This document shows positions 44,516-53,943 of a stretch of DNA of 64,000 bases, in pieces. The notes below the pieces were generated by a model. The model had not been told where the DNA came from. It ran no database searches and saw nothing but the letters and a program-made list of their open reading frames with translations. Each line of letters opens with the position of its first letter. Within the stretch, counting starts at the first letter, position 1. The stretch is from Rhodopirellula bahusiensis (lineage in GTDB: Bacteria > Planctomycetota > Planctomycetia > Pirellulales > Pirellulaceae). A program made the position numbers and the translations under genes. The DNA lies in the NCBI RefSeq assembly GCF_002727185.1, contig NZ_NIZW01000007.1, forward strand, positions 1-64,000, written 5' to 3'.

Positions 44516-45184
44516 ATGGCAAACCTACCTATCCTCGACGCATCCGGCAAAGAAGTCGGCCAGTACGAGATCGACACCGAACAAATCGCCAACCGAGTCA
44601 GCAAACAATTGCTGCACGACGTGGTGGTCATGTACCAAGCCAATAAACGCCAAGGTTCGCACAACACACGAACCCGCGGCCAAGTCAGCGGTACGAACAA
44701 AAAAATGTATCGCCAAAAAGGCACGGGCAACGCTCGTGCCGGCTCCAAGCGAACCAATGTTCGCCGTGGTGGTGGCGTTGCACGAACGGTCAAACCTCGC
44801 GACTACAGCTACCGACTGCCAAAGAAGGCGATCAAGACCGCCACTCGCATGGCGATCCGATCACGCATCGACGATGGCGAAATCGTAGTCATCAACGAAC
44901 TGAAGCTGGACGCACCAAAGACCAGCCAAATCGCCCAGATCCTGAAGAACCTCGGACTGGCCGACACAACCACGCTGATCGCGACCGCCGGTGACGACCA
45001 AATCATCTACAAGAGCGGTCGCAACATCAGCGGCGTGACGGTTGAACCCGTTCGCCAACTGAACGCACTGACTCTGCTGACTCCGAAACGAGTGCTCTTC
45101 ACCCAAGAAGCACTGGACCGAGTCAAAGACGGCACATTCGCCGGTTCCACTCAGAACACCAACGAAGCGGAGGCAGCGGCCTGA
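44516..45184 (+). CDS. rplD: 50S ribosomal protein L4
   Basis: The 222-residue protein is L4: the long arm sequence MYRQKGTGNARAGSKRTNVRRGGG (with the conserved KGTGxARxGS core) lines the exit tunnel. The C-terminal part is less conserved with an acidic end. In gamma-proteobacteria L4 represses its own operon; that is not shown here. It ends 1 nt before the rplW start, so the two are coupled. Confidence 0.97.
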   Translation: MANLPILDASGKEVGQYEIDTEQIANRVSKQLLHDVVVMYQANKRQGSHNTRTRGQVSGTNKKMYRQKGTGNARAGSKRTNVRRGGGVARTVKPRDYSYRLPKKAIKTATRMAIRSRIDDGEIVVINELKLDAPKTSQIAQILKNLGLADTTTLIATAGDDQIIYKSGRNISGVTVEPVRQLNALTLLTPKRVLFTQEALDRVKDGTFAGSTQNTNEAEAAA

Positions 45185-45185
45185 T

Positions 45186-45509
45186 ATGTCTGCGATCCAA
45201 CCACCCAAACCTGTTGAACGCAAGATCGAACTGGAACCCCACCAGGTCTTGCTGAAACCACTCGTGACCGAAAAAGGCGTGCACCGCGCGACACGGAACA
45301 ACCAATACGCGTTCCAAATTCACCGCGACGCCACCAAACTGGACGTCAAAAAGGCTGTTGAACATTTGTTCGACGTCAAGGTCCTCAAAGTCCGCACCCA
45401 AACCCGCAAAGGGAAAGCTCGCCGGTTCAAGTACAAGATTGGACGAACCAGCGATTGGAAGAAGGCGATTGTCTCGCTGCACGAAGATCATCGGATCGAC
45501 TTCTTCTAA
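45186..45509 (+). CDS. rplW: 50S ribosomal protein L23
   Basis: This 107-residue protein is L23, found at the tunnel exit where SRP and trigger factor dock. The motif LVTEKGVHRATRNNQYAFQI... and a late GRTSDWKKAIVSL fit. It has an extra 20-residue N-terminus relative to the smallest L23 proteins. It starts 1 nt after rplD and is separated by 97 nt from rplB. Confidence 0.95.
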   Translation: MSAIQPPKPVERKIELEPHQVLLKPLVTEKGVHRATRNNQYAFQIHRDATKLDVKKAVEHLFDVKVLKVRTQTRKGKARRFKYKIGRTSDWKKAIVSLHEDHRIDFF

Positions 45510-45606
45510 GACACTGTGACGAGCCGCAGGTTCACCAACGCTCGAACATCAATCTCAACCAAATACTTTTCCGCACAGAAACAGCTCGCAAGATAAAGCG
45601 ATACTC

Positions 45607-46467
45607 ATGGGCATCCGAATCTACAAGCCGACCAGCGCCGGCCGACGCAACGCGTCGGTCAGCGACTTCAAGGAACTGACGCCTGGCTACACGCCAGAAC
45701 GTTCCTTGCTGCGTCCAAAGACCAAAACCGGCGGACGGAACAACCAGGGCAAAATCACTTCGCGTCACCGTGGTGGCGGACACAAGCAAAAATATCGCGT
45801 CATTGACTTCCGTCGCGTCAAAGACGGTCTCGTTGCAACGGTCGACTCGGTTCAGTACGACCCGAACCGCACCGCACGCATCGCATTGCTGAAGTACCCC
45901 GACGGCGAAAAGCATTACGTCATTGCTCCTTCGGGAGTTGCCGCGGGCGACAAACTACAAAACGGACCAGAAGCACCTCCAGTTGTTGGCAACTGCCTTC
46001 CACTGAAAAACATTCCGTTGGGAACCTCGGTTTGCTGCATTGAAATGCGTGCTGGCCGCGGTGCTGTGATGTGCCGCTCAGCTGGCACACAAGCAACACT
46101 TCAAGCCCGCGAAGCAGACTGGGCTCAGTTGTTGCTTCCTTCCGGTGAAGTTCGTCGAGTGCCAAGTGCTTGCCGAGCAACCATTGGACAAGTCGGCAAC
46201 AGCGATCACATGAACGTTGTTCTTGGCAAAGCGGGTCGCTCACGTTGGCTCGGTCGTCGACCTCACGTTCGCGGTACTGCCATGAACCCGATCGATCACC
46301 CGCACGGTGGTGGTGAAGGTCGAACCAAAGGTGGACGTCACCCAGTCAGCCCATCGGGCAAGAGTGCAAAGGGCGGCCGTACCCGTCAAAAACGTAAACC
46401 AAGCAACTCGTCGATCGTTCGCCGACGCAAGAGTCGTCGCTACGGTCAGTTGAAACTCCACAAGTAG
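45607..46467 (+). CDS. rplB: 50S ribosomal protein L2
   Basis: This 286-residue protein is L2, essential for the peptidyl transferase centre. It has [17 protein letters not shown] early and [23 protein letters not shown] near the C-terminus, where the conserved His lies. The tail [19 protein letters not shown] is basic. It is longer than the usual 273-277 residues. It lies 34 nt before rpsS. Confidence 0.97.
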   Translation: MGIRIYKPTSAGRRNASVSDFKELTPGYTPERSLLRPKTKTGGRNNQGKITSRHRGGGHKQKYRVIDFRRVKDGLVATVDSVQYDPNRTARIALLKYPDGEKHYVIAPSGVAAGDKLQNGPEAPPVVGNCLPLKNIPLGTSVCCIEMRAGRGAVMCRSAGTQATLQAREADWAQLLLPSGEVRRVPSACRATIGQVGNSDHMNVVLGKAGRSRWLGRRPHVRGTAMNPIDHPHGGGEGRTKGGRHPVSPSGKSAKGGRTRQKRKPSNSSIVRRRKSRRYGQLKLHK

Positions 46468-46501
46468 GCCACCCTTTCAGCGGCAACTCCGGTAAAAAAT
46501 C

Positions 46502-46771
46502 ATGAGTCGAAGCAGTAAGAAGGGTCCCTTTGTTGACCCGAAAGTCTTTTTCAAAGTTCAGAAGGCAGCCGAAACAGGCTCGAAAGAACCGATCAAGACA
46601 TGGGCACGATCTTGCACGATCGTTCCAGAATTCGTGAACGTCACGTTCATGGTTCACAACGGACGCCAGCACATCAAAGTGTTGGTGACCGAAGACATGG
46701 TGGGTCACAAACTCGGTGAGTTTGCTCCCACGCGGACCTTCAAGGGTCACGGCGGCAAGGGCAAACGCTAA
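46502..46771 (+). CDS. rpsS: 30S ribosomal protein S19
   Basis: The 89-residue S19 has the family motif [11 protein letters not shown] and, near the middle, the [20 protein letters not shown] stretch, then [18 protein letters not shown]. It binds S13 and the head of the 30S subunit. It is separated from rplV by 60 nt. Confidence 0.96.
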   Translation: MSRSSKKGPFVDPKVFFKVQKAAETGSKEPIKTWARSCTIVPEFVNVTFMVHNGRQHIKVLVTEDMVGHKLGEFAPTRTFKGHGGKGKR

Positions 46772-46831
46772 TCACTAGCGTCCCACCACACGGTTGGTGA
46801 ATTTCACGAGTCAAACGATTTAGCGACAGAC

Positions 46832-47191
46832 ATGTCTCAATTCAACGCATATCATAAGAACGCCCGCATCAGCGCCCAAAAGGTGCGTCTGGTTGCCGAT
46901 TTGGTTCGTGGCATGTTTGCCGACGAAGCATTGGACACCCTGAAGTATCAGCCCCAACGTGGTGCTCGTATGCTTGAGAAGGTGATCAAAAGTGCTGTCG
47001 GAAACGCACAGGACCCAGATCAGAACAGCGGACGCAGCCATCGCATCGAAGAACTGGTCATCACCGACGTTCGTGTCGACGGCGGCCCCATGTTCAAACG
47101 CATTCAGCCTCGTGCTCGTGGCATGGCGTTCATGATCAAAAAACGCTCCAGCCACATTCGTGTGGGCCTGACACATATCGAAAATGTTTAG
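46832..47191 (+). CDS. rplV: 50S ribosomal protein L22
   Basis: The 119-residue L22 begins MSQFNAYHKNARISAQKVRL, has a middle KVIKSAVGNAQ segment and ends with GRAHRIxKRxSHIxV-type residues: RPRARGMAFMIKKRSSHIRV here is close to that hairpin end. The hairpin lines the exit tunnel. It is followed by rpsC after 95 nt. Confidence 0.95.
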   Translation: MSQFNAYHKNARISAQKVRLVADLVRGMFADEALDTLKYQPQRGARMLEKVIKSAVGNAQDPDQNSGRSHRIEELVITDVRVDGGPMFKRIQPRARGMAFMIKKRSSHIRVGLTHIENV

Positions 47192-47286
47192 TTGATGATC
47201 GCCTGAGGGAATCCTCAAGCATCCAAACGACACCAAACACAACACCGTTTATTTAACTCCCTGCCTTCAGCACTCAGCACTCTCCC

Positions 47287-47997
47287 ATGGGTCAAAAAGT
47301 CAATCCGATTGCGTTTCGTACCGGCGTCACCCGTGGTTGGGGAAGTCGTTGGTATGCCTCGAAGCAGGATTTTGCGGACCTGCTGGTGGAAGATCGCAAG
47401 ATTCGCGAATTCATCACCAAGCACCCCAAGAAGTCACAATACAAGAGCGCGGGAATCGATCGTATCGAGATCGAACGTACTCGCGATGAAGTTCGGGTGA
47501 TGCTTTACGTTGCTCGCCCAGGTTTGATCATCGGCAAGAAGGGACAGGAAATTGAGATCCTGCAAGCCGAACTGCAGAACCTGGTTGGACGTCGCATCAA
47601 CCTGAAAGTGGAAGAAGTTGGACGCCCTGAATTGCAAGCTCAATTGGTTGCTGAGGACATCTCGCAGCAATTGGCAAAGCGATCCAGCTTCCGCCGCACA
47701 ATGAAACGAATGCTCGAACAGACGATGGACGCTGGTGCAAAGGGCATCAAAATCCAAATGGCCGGTCGACTGGGCGGTGCCGAAATGGCCCGTCGCGAAA
47801 AGCAAAGTGCTGGCTCGATTCCATTGAGCACGCTACAAGCCAAGATTGATTACGGATTCACCGAAGCGATGACGCCACAGGGGCACATCGGGATTCAAGT
47901 GTGGATTAACCAAGGTACTTACGGAGACGACAACGATGGCGCTGATGCCCAAACGGGTCAAGCATCGAAAAAGCCAAAGAGGTCGTATAAAAGGTAA
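47287..47997 (+). CDS. rpsC: 30S ribosomal protein S3
   Basis: The 236-residue S3 has GQKVNPIAFRTGVTRGWGSRW near the start, a KH-type motif VARPGLIIGKKGQEI (the GxxG loop) and a C-terminal half with GLGGAEMARREKQ-type residues (here GRLGGAEMARREKQSAGSIPL). The last 20 codons overlap the rplP start in another reading frame. S3 is in the mRNA-entry channel and has helicase activity. Confidence 0.96.
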   Translation: MGQKVNPIAFRTGVTRGWGSRWYASKQDFADLLVEDRKIREFITKHPKKSQYKSAGIDRIEIERTRDEVRVMLYVARPGLIIGKKGQEIEILQAELQNLVGRRINLKVEEVGRPELQAQLVAEDISQQLAKRSSFRRTMKRMLEQTMDAGAKGIKIQMAGRLGGAEMARREKQSAGSIPLSTLQAKIDYGFTEAMTPQGHIGIQVWINQGTYGDDNDGADAQTGQASKKPKRSYKR

Positions 47998-48352
47998 CGC
48001 GACTCGCGGCAATACGGTCGTCTTTGGTGACTACGGTATCCAATCACTGGATGCTGGCTGGATCAAAGCTACGACGATCGAAGCCGGACGGATCGCTGCC
48101 CAGCAATACGTTCGCGGCCAAGGCAAGCTCTATATCCGAATCTTTCCCGACAAGTCTGTGACTAGCACACCGCTGGAAACACGGATGGGTAAAGGTAAAG
48201 GGGAGCCTGACTTTTGGGCCGCGGTTGTTAAGCCGGGAACCATTTTATACGAACTCAGTGGCGTGACCGAACAACAAGCCAAGGTGTGCTTTGCACGTCT
48301 GGCGAGCAAGATGCCGGTCAAAGTCCGATTTGTTGAACGCCGCTCAGCGTGA
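47936..48352 (+). CDS. rplP: 50S ribosomal protein L16
   Basis: This 138-residue protein is L16, with MALMPKRVKHRKSQRGR at the start and the KPDKPVTxKPxETRMGKGKG-type motif in the centre (here SVTSTPLETRMGKGKGEPDFW). The ATG at 47936 is used because the family N-terminus MxxPKRVKHRK must be included, so the gene overlaps rpsC by 62 nt in a different frame. It helps hold the CCA end of A-site tRNA. Confidence 0.95.
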   Translation: MALMPKRVKHRKSQRGRIKGNATRGNTVVFGDYGIQSLDAGWIKATTIEAGRIAAQQYVRGQGKLYIRIFPDKSVTSTPLETRMGKGKGEPDFWAAVVKPGTILYELSGVTEQQAKVCFARLASKMPVKVRFVERRSA

Positions 48353-48541
48353 TCGCTTTGCGGTCCGACAGATTGGCGGGTCGATGAGAAGGGTTGTCCG
48401 AGAGACTTCACCATACATGAGCAACGTGAATGATCGAAACATCGATTGTTCCGTTGATCGGGGTTACGAAGTCAAACGGTTCGCAACCCAAAGCATTCTG
48501 GCCTTTGAACAATTCATCCCCTTTGACCTTTGTCTAATTCG

Positions 48542-48748
48542 ATGACCAAACTGACCGAACTTCGCGAAATGAGCGACGAACAGCTCGACGCGACTGCGAA
48601 GGAAGCCGCCGAAACCCTGTTTCGCTTGCGTTTCCAATCTCAGTCCGAGCGTTTGAACACGCCCAGCGAAATCAAGAAAAACCGAAAAACGATCGCTCGT
48701 GTTAAGACGATCCAAACCGAACGTCAACTTGCTCAACCGCAAGCATAG
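48542..48748 (+). CDS. rpmC: 50S ribosomal protein L29
   Basis: The ATG at 48542 gives 68 residues: MTKLTELREMSDEQL at the start and a two-helix bundle ending in IARVKTIQTERQ. The usual L29 motif (KELxxxS.EEL, then LRFQ..x.Q.) is visible as LFRLRFQSQSERL. It is separated from rplP by 189 nt, a larger gap than usual. It binds near the tunnel exit and SRP. Confidence 0.93.
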   Translation: MTKLTELREMSDEQLDATAKEAAETLFRLRFQSQSERLNTPSEIKKNRKTIARVKTIQTERQLAQPQA

Positions 48749-48797
48749 TTGACGCCACTACCTCACCCATTCATTCACTGCACGTCCAACTAGCACC

Positions 48798-49151
48798 ATG
48801 CCCAAACGCGTCGTAGCCGGAATTGTGACCAGCGACAAAATGAGCAAGACGCGTCGCGTCGAGATCGCTCGTTTGGTCAAGCATCCAAAATACAAGAAGT
48901 ACATTCGCCGCCGCACGGTGTGTCACGTTCACGACGAGAACAATGATTCGGGTGTGGGCGACAAGGTCGAAATCATTGAGTCGGAACCATTGAGCAAACT
49001 GAAACGCTGGCGTTTGGTTCGCGTGCTTGAAAAAAGCACCGCGGTCGACGTTGTTGCGTTGCGTGCTGCTCGCAAGAACGCCGAAGCCGAAGGCTTGGCT
49101 GCAGCTCACGCTGGTGAACCCGAAGCAGAATCGACCGCCTCGGACGCTTAA
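48798..49151 (+). CDS. rpsQ: 30S ribosomal protein S17
   Basis: S17 is recognised by [19 protein letters not shown] and by the middle [21 protein letters not shown], then [21 protein letters not shown]. At 117 residues it is about 30 longer than typical, with a C-terminal Ala/Glu-rich extension (after residue 88) whose function is unknown. It lies 49 nt after rpmC. Confidence 0.95.
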   Translation: MPKRVVAGIVTSDKMSKTRRVEIARLVKHPKYKKYIRRRTVCHVHDENNDSGVGDKVEIIESEPLSKLKRWRLVRVLEKSTAVDVVALRAARKNAEAEGLAAAHAGEPEAESTASDA

Positions 49152-49205
49152 TCGCAACCTCCTCCACACAATCGTCCAACGTTTTTGTCGTTGAAGTAAA
49201 CAGAT

Positions 49206-49574
49206 ATGATCCAACAAGAATCCCGCCTCGATGTCGCCGACAACACCGGTGCTCGAGAAGTCATGTGCATCAAGGTGCTCGGCGGCAGTCGGCGTCGTTT
49301 CGCCACCGTTGGCGACGTGATCGTATGCAGCGTCAAGAGTGTGATTCCAGGCAGCGAAGTGAAGAAGAAGGCCGTTGTGCGTGCCGTGATCGTTCGCGTG
49401 AAGCAGCCCACCCGTCGTCCAGACGGAAGCTACATCCGGTTCGATTCCAACGCAGTGGTTTTGGTCGACAAAGACCGTAACCCACGCGGAACTCGTATCT
49501 TTGGTGCCGTTGCACGAGAGCTGCGTGAAAACAACTTCATGAAAATTGTCAGCCTGGCCAACGAAGTGGTCTGA
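49206..49574 (+). CDS. rplN: 50S ribosomal protein L14
   Basis: The 122-residue L14 is highly conserved: [19 protein letters not shown] start, then [15 protein letters not shown], a basic middle, and [24 protein letters not shown] at the end. It contacts 16S rRNA at the inter-subunit bridge B8. It is separated by 77 nt from rplX. Confidence 0.97.
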   Translation: MIQQESRLDVADNTGAREVMCIKVLGGSRRRFATVGDVIVCSVKSVIPGSEVKKKAVVRAVIVRVKQPTRRPDGSYIRFDSNAVVLVDKDRNPRGTRIFGAVARELRENNFMKIVSLANEVV

Positions 49575-49651
49575 TTCGTTCGCCCAGCCAAGTTGCTGAG
49601 CGTCCGTCACCAAAACCATTTGAAAACAAATTACCGATCAAAGTTACTACC

Positions 49652-49999
49652 ATGAAATTTCGCGTTGACGATGAAGTCATAGTGATTGCCGGAGCTGACA
49701 AAGGTCACCGTGGCAAAATCCTGAAAGTCGATCGCGACAAAGACAAGGTTGTCGTTGAAGGCGCCGCTCGCGTGTGGAAGCACGTGCGTCAAAGCCAAAA
49801 GAACCCACAGGGCGGTCGCTTGAACAAAGAGATGCCCATGAGTGCGAGCAACGTGATGTTGGTCGATCCATCGACCGGCAAACCGACCCGCATCGGTGTT
49901 CGTTTCCTGGACGACGGAAGCAAAGAGCGTTTCGCGAAGGCCAGCGGCGACAGCCTTGGTCAAATCGCTCCAGCCAAGGCTTCCAAAGCATCCAGCTGA
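49652..49999 (+). CDS. rplX: 50S ribosomal protein L24
   Basis: The 115-residue L24 has a KOW motif: VIVIAGADKGHRGKILKV at the N-terminus. It starts 50S assembly near the 5' end of 23S rRNA. The C-terminus is Ser/Ala/Lys-rich. It lies 67 nt before rplE. Confidence 0.95.
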   Translation: MKFRVDDEVIVIAGADKGHRGKILKVDRDKDKVVVEGAARVWKHVRQSQKNPQGGRLNKEMPMSASNVMLVDPSTGKPTRIGVRFLDDGSKERFAKASGDSLGQIAPAKASKASS

Positions 50000-50066
50000 T
50001 TGACGACCACCACCACACAAACCTTACCCTATTGGCCGTTTTTTCCTCGGCGGCTCAGTGCCTAAC

Positions 50067-50648
50067 ATGTCCAGCAACATTCCACGAATGCAACAGCGAT
50101 ACGACGAATCCGTTCGTGCCGCTTTGACAGAAACATACGGCTACAAAAACGTGCACCAAGTGCCGCGTCTGCTGAAGATCAGCATGAACATGGGCGTTGG
50201 TGCTGCGGTTGGCGACAAGAAGGTCCTTGACTTGGCCATCGATTCGATGACCCAGATCACTGGCCAAAAGCCTGTCACCACCATCGCTCGTAAATCGATC
50301 GCCGGCTTCCGCCTGCGTGAAGGAATGCCAATCGGCTGCATGGTGACCATGCGTCGCCAACGCATGTTCGAGTTCCTGGACCGTTTGGTCTCGGTCGTTC
50401 TTCCTCGTGTCCGTGACTTTCGCGGTATCAGCCGAAAAGCCTTCGATGGCAACGGCAACTACACACTAGGACTGAACGAGCAACTGGTTTTCCCAGAACT
50501 GAACCCAGACAAATTCGTTCGTCCTCAAGGGATGAACATCAGCTTTGTGACCTCGGCCAAGACCGACGACGAAGCACGTGAGTTGTTGCGATTGTTCGGC
50601 ATGCCGTTCAAGCAACCCAAAGAAAAAGAGCAGGCCGGCGCGGCCTGA
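50067..50648 (+). CDS. rplE: 50S ribosomal protein L5
   Basis: The start is taken at ATG 50067; a GTG at 50058 would add three residues. The 193-residue L5 has MNMGVGxA (here [15 protein letters not shown]), [18 protein letters not shown]-type residues, and RVRDFRGIS. It binds 5S rRNA and helps form the central protuberance. It is followed by rpsN after 98 nt. Confidence 0.95.
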   Translation: MSSNIPRMQQRYDESVRAALTETYGYKNVHQVPRLLKISMNMGVGAAVGDKKVLDLAIDSMTQITGQKPVTTIARKSIAGFRLREGMPIGCMVTMRRQRMFEFLDRLVSVVLPRVRDFRGISRKAFDGNGNYTLGLNEQLVFPELNPDKFVRPQGMNISFVTSAKTDDEARELLRLFGMPFKQPKEKEQAGAA

Positions 50649-50746
50649 TTCGGTTCCCCTCCCGGAACCAACCAATCGTTATATTTCAATTCGTCACATG
50701 TCTCTCGCTTGAGACGCTCCCCGATCCGTACACCGCAGGTCCTTTC

Positions 50747-50932
50747 GTGGCAAGCAAATCCAAGGTCGCCAAGGCGCTTCGCACGCCTAAATTTTCAACT
50801 CGAAAAGAAAACCGTTGCAAGTTTTGCGGTCGTCCTCGTTCGGTGTATCGCAAGTTCGGCTTGTGCCGGATTTGCTTCCGTGAGAATGCCAATGCGGGAT
50901 TGATCCCTGGCGTTCGTAAGAGCAGCTGGTGA
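50747..50932 (+). CDS. rpsN: 30S ribosomal protein S14, zinc-binding type
   Basis: The 61-residue protein starts at GTG 50747. It is the short, zinc-binding form: [20 protein letters not shown] holds the two CxxC pairs. Such forms differ from the longer zinc-free S14, and the choice reflects zinc supply. It lies 29 nt before rpsH. Confidence 0.95.
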   Translation: MASKSKVAKALRTPKFSTRKENRCKFCGRPRSVYRKFGLCRICFRENANAGLIPGVRKSSW

Positions 50933-50961
50933 GCTTGGATAATTAAAGGGAAACCACAGCC

Positions 50962-51363
50962 ATGATGACCGACCCCATTGCCGACATGCTCACCCGAATC
51001 CGCAACGCCGTACGCGTCGAGCGTCCGTTCGTTGACATCCCTGCCAGCCGCGTAAAACGTGGTTTGGCGGATGTTCTCAAACGAGAAGGATTCATTTGGG
51101 ACTGGAAGGAAGAGAAGCTGGAAGAAGAACCAGTCGGCTACCTTCGTTTGGAACTGAAATACGGTCCCAACGGAGAACGAGTGATCCAGTCGATTCGCCG
51201 AATCAGCAAGCCAGGCCGTCGTTTGTACAGCCGCAGCAAAGAACTCAAGCCTGTGTTGGGCGGTTTGGGAATCCGAATCATCAGCACCAGCAAAGGTGTG
51301 ATCAGCGATCGCGAAGCACGCCGCGACAAAATTGGCGGCGAAGTCCTCTGCGAAGTGTCGTGA
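50962..51363 (+). CDS. rpsH: 30S ribosomal protein S8
   Basis: This 133-residue S8 has MMTDPIADMLTRIRNA at the start, a conserved middle IxRISKPGRRLYS, and the late GLGIRIISTSKGVISDREARR. In enteric bacteria S8 represses the spc operon; no such leader is shown here. It lies 65 nt before rplF. Confidence 0.95.
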   Translation: MMTDPIADMLTRIRNAVRVERPFVDIPASRVKRGLADVLKREGFIWDWKEEKLEEEPVGYLRLELKYGPNGERVIQSIRRISKPGRRLYSRSKELKPVLGGLGIRIISTSKGVISDREARRDKIGGEVLCEVS

Positions 51364-51428
51364 TCGACCGTCGCTGACGCCCCCATTTGCCAAACCATTT
51401 AAATTCCCCCGTACATTTGTAATCAGCC

Positions 51429-51974
51429 ATGAGCCGCATTGGTAACAAGCCAGTCGCGATCCCCGCCGGTGTGAAAGTCAGCATTGCTGATCGCAACATC
51501 GATGTGGAAGGTCCCAAGGGCAAACTGTCGTTCAAGCATCGCCCTGAAGTGAAGGTCGCTGTCGATAGCGATACCAACCAAGTGATCATTTCACGTGATG
51601 GTGACGATCGTCCCTCCCGCGAATTTCATGGCCTGACTCGTGCGATCATCGCGAACATGATGGTTGGCGTGAAAGACGGTTACGAAAAGAAGTTGGAAAT
51701 CGTCGGTGTCGGTTACCTCGCATCGATCAGTGGTGACACGCTTCAGCTTCGCGTTGGTTATGCCAACGAACTGCACCGCAAGATCCCAACCGATTTGACC
51801 GTCACTTGCCCCGACCAGACTCACGTTGTGATTCAAGGTTGCGACAAACAAAGCGTTGGCCAATTCGCTGCAGAAATTCGTTCGCTTCGTAAACCTGAGC
51901 CATACAAGGGCAAAGGCATTCGATACCAAGGCGAACAAGTCAAAATCAAACCAGGTAAGTCGGCCACCAAGTAG
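51429..51974 (+). CDS. rplF: 50S ribosomal protein L6
   Basis: The 181-residue L6 has SRIGNKPVAIPAGVKVSI start, a family duplication, and the C-terminal block KPEPYKGKGIRYQGEQVKIKPGK. It binds near the sarcin-ricin loop. It lies 83 nt before rplR. Confidence 0.96.
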   Translation: MSRIGNKPVAIPAGVKVSIADRNIDVEGPKGKLSFKHRPEVKVAVDSDTNQVIISRDGDDRPSREFHGLTRAIIANMMVGVKDGYEKKLEIVGVGYLASISGDTLQLRVGYANELHRKIPTDLTVTCPDQTHVVIQGCDKQSVGQFAAEIRSLRKPEPYKGKGIRYQGEQVKIKPGKSATK

Positions 51975-52057
51975 GTTTGCCGTCGCAATTGGCGGAGCGT
52001 TGCTTCGCCGTTTCCATTCATTTCATCCGTTCACAACGATCATCGTGGGTCGTCACT

Positions 52058-52426
52058 ATGGACAAGAACAAAAAACTCCAAAGCAAACGCCTGCGACGCC
52101 GGCGCCATGTTCGCAACAAGTTGCGAGGCAGTGCCGACCAGCCGCGTTTGTGCATTCAGCGCACGCTGAAGCACTTTGCTTGCCAGGTCGTTGACGACCA
52201 AGCTGGCAAGACCATTTTCAGTGCGAGCACGCGTGACAAAACTGTCCGCGACCAAGTGAAAGCCGGCGGCAACTGTGACGCTGCTGCATTGGTTGGTAAG
52301 CTGGTCGCAGAAAAAGCTGCTGAGGCGGGTGTTAAAACCGTCAAGCTCGATCGTGGTCACAACAAGTACCACGGCCGAGTCAAAGCATTCGCAGACGCCG
52401 CTCGCGAAGCTGGCTTGCAGTTTTAA
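52058..52426 (+). CDS. rplR: 50S ribosomal protein L18
   Basis: The ATG at 52058 gives 122 residues, beginning MDKNKKLQSKRLRRRRHVR; the frame is open upstream but not family-like. L18 binds 5S rRNA. Seen: RGSADQPRLCIQRTLKHFACQVVDD and a late LDRGHNKYHGRVKAFADAAREAG. It lies 47 nt before rpsE. Confidence 0.95.
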   Translation: MDKNKKLQSKRLRRRRHVRNKLRGSADQPRLCIQRTLKHFACQVVDDQAGKTIFSASTRDKTVRDQVKAGGNCDAAALVGKLVAEKAAEAGVKTVKLDRGHNKYHGRVKAFADAAREAGLQF

Positions 52427-52473
52427 TTTTCCCATCCCGCGACATTCATCGCAACGAATCAACATAGTCCGCC

Positions 52474-53007
52474 ATGAGCAACGCACGAAACAAACGCAAC
52501 AACAAGAACGAAGAGCAAGGTTTGGAAGCCGGTCTTCTGGACCGTGTCGTCAAGATCAAACGTTGTGCGGCTGTCGTCAAAGGCGGTCGCCGTTTTAGCT
52601 TCGCTGCGATGGTCGTTGTCGGTAACGGCAGCGGACAGGTTGGCTGGGGCTATGGCAAAGCGAACGAAGTTCCGCCAAGCGTGCAAAAGGCACAAAAGCA
52701 AGCTTCACGCAGCATGATTCACGTTCCATTGGTTGAAGGAAGCATTCCTCACCAAGTTTGGGGCCGCTACGGTGCTGCTCGTGTGGTCCTGATTCCAGCC
52801 GGTGCTGGTACGGGTATCATCGCTGGCCAAGCTGTTCGTTCAGTTTGCGAAGCATGTGGAATCCACGACATTCTGACCAAATCGTACGGGACCAATAACC
52901 CTGTCACCTTGGTCAAAGCGACCCTCGACGCGATGAGCAAGTTGCGAACTCGTGAGCAAATCGCTGCTCTGCGTGGTCTGAACCCAGACGATTTGATCGA
53001 AGCCTAA
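52474..53007 (+). CDS. rpsE: 30S ribosomal protein S5
   Basis: The 177-residue S5 has a double-stranded RNA-binding part (VVKGGRRFSFAAMVVVGN) and the GKANEVPxxVxKAxxxA region, then GAARVVLIPAGAGTGIIAG. It has an extended N-terminus. S5 is in the mRNA entry pore and influences fidelity. It is followed by a 163-nt gap before rplO, where rpmD would usually be. Confidence 0.95.
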   Translation: MSNARNKRNNKNEEQGLEAGLLDRVVKIKRCAAVVKGGRRFSFAAMVVVGNGSGQVGWGYGKANEVPPSVQKAQKQASRSMIHVPLVEGSIPHQVWGRYGAARVVLIPAGAGTGIIAGQAVRSVCEACGIHDILTKSYGTNNPVTLVKATLDAMSKLRTREQIAALRGLNPDDLIEA

Positions 53008-53012
53008 TCTCC

Positions 53013-53033
53013 CCGGCGGTTTTCATCCGCCGG
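53013..53033 (+). repeat. short hairpin after rpsE
   Basis: CCGGCGG and CCGCCGG form a perfect 7-bp stem with a 7-nt loop just after the rpsE stop. It is not followed by a T run, so it may only reduce transcription or protect the 3' end. It lies in the gap where rpmD is absent. Confidence 0.4.
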
Positions 53034-53170
53034 AATGACATTGCTTGGTTCCCAACGCTTCACCGCGACAAACCTTGGATTCCATTGGCAAAGACACTCA
53101 ATCTAACACTCGGGCAGCATGACTGACGCTCAGCGCTCAGCATCCGGCCCCCAGCCTTTCCATCACTACT

Positions 53171-53665
53171 ATGCAACTCAACGACGTTCATCGCGGTATC
53201 ACGAAAAACCGCCCTCGAAAACGCATCGGTCGTGGTCCTGGTAGCGGCACCGGCAAAACGTCGGGTCGTGGGCACAAGGGACACAAGAGCCGCAGCGGCT
53301 ACAGCCGCAAGCCCAACTTCCAGGGCGGTGCGATGCCAATGTTCCGTCGAGTTCCAAAACGTGGTTTCAACAACCGCTGGGCTTTGACAATTTTCGCTGT
53401 CAATGTTGGCAAGTTGAATGACGCTTTCAACGAAGGCGAAACAGTGACGCTTGAAGCACTCGCTGCCAAGAACCTCGCCAAAGGCAACTTTGACGAACTA
53501 AAGGTTTTGGGCGATGGCGAGTTGACCAAAAAACTCACCATTCAGGCTCACCGCTTCAGCAAGTCGGCCGAAGAGAAAATCTCGGCAGCTGGCGGAACGG
53601 CAGAGAAGTTGGCTCCTAAACGTACACCTGACGAGCGCGTTGAAGCACTCAAGAGCGAAAAGTAG
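53171..53665 (+). CDS. rplO: 50S ribosomal protein L15
   Basis: The 164-residue L15 has the family start [20 protein letters not shown], then [37 protein letters not shown] and, later, a less conserved part with a Lys/Glu-rich C-terminal extension. It assembles late in 50S biogenesis. A terminator follows 55 nt after it. Confidence 0.95.
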   Translation: MQLNDVHRGITKNRPRKRIGRGPGSGTGKTSGRGHKGHKSRSGYSRKPNFQGGAMPMFRRVPKRGFNNRWALTIFAVNVGKLNDAFNEGETVTLEALAAKNLAKGNFDELKVLGDGELTKKLTIQAHRFSKSAEEKISAAGGTAEKLAPKRTPDERVEALKSEK

Positions 53666-53720
53666 ACGGCTGAGCCGCTGACCGCCCGCGGTCATGACTT
53701 TTCACCCAACCGACAAAACA

Positions 53721-53756
53721 ACGGGCCTTGGCGATTTCGTCGGGCCTGTTTTTTTT
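53721..53756 (+). terminator. rho-independent terminator
   Basis: An imperfect stem (ACGGGCCT paired with GGGCCTGT, two G-T pairs, and an inner GGCGA/TCGTC stem) is followed directly by a run of eight T. It lies 56 nt after rplO and 188 nt before secY and would end the ribosomal transcript. Confidence 0.75.
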
Positions 53757-53845
53757 GAACTGGCAGCTGTTCATCATCCTTCGTCGCAATCGTTCTTCCG
53801 CGAATCGGCTTTGGTTGCTAGTTTGATTGCCTAGGCGATGGTACT

Positions 53846-53874
53846 TTGCCGACGCCTAGTCCAGAACATTTATT
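53846..53874 (+). promoter_or_regulatory. candidate promoter of secY-adk
   Basis: TTGCCG at 53846-53851 and TTTATT at 53869-53874 have 17 nt between them and each matches the consensus at four of six positions. The secY start is 70 nt downstream. Its position after the terminator fits a separate secY unit. A CTAGGCG/CGCCTAG repeat (53831-53859) overlaps it. Confidence 0.35.
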
Positions 53875-53943
53875 GCGTGCTCACCATTCTTGCTTGGTGA
53901 GACGACACGAATTCACCCTGCACGATCGACGACGGACGGATCG

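Noticed and set aside
53008-53170. Search for rpmD (L30)
   Set aside because: No frame in the gap encodes an L30-like sequence of about 60 residues.
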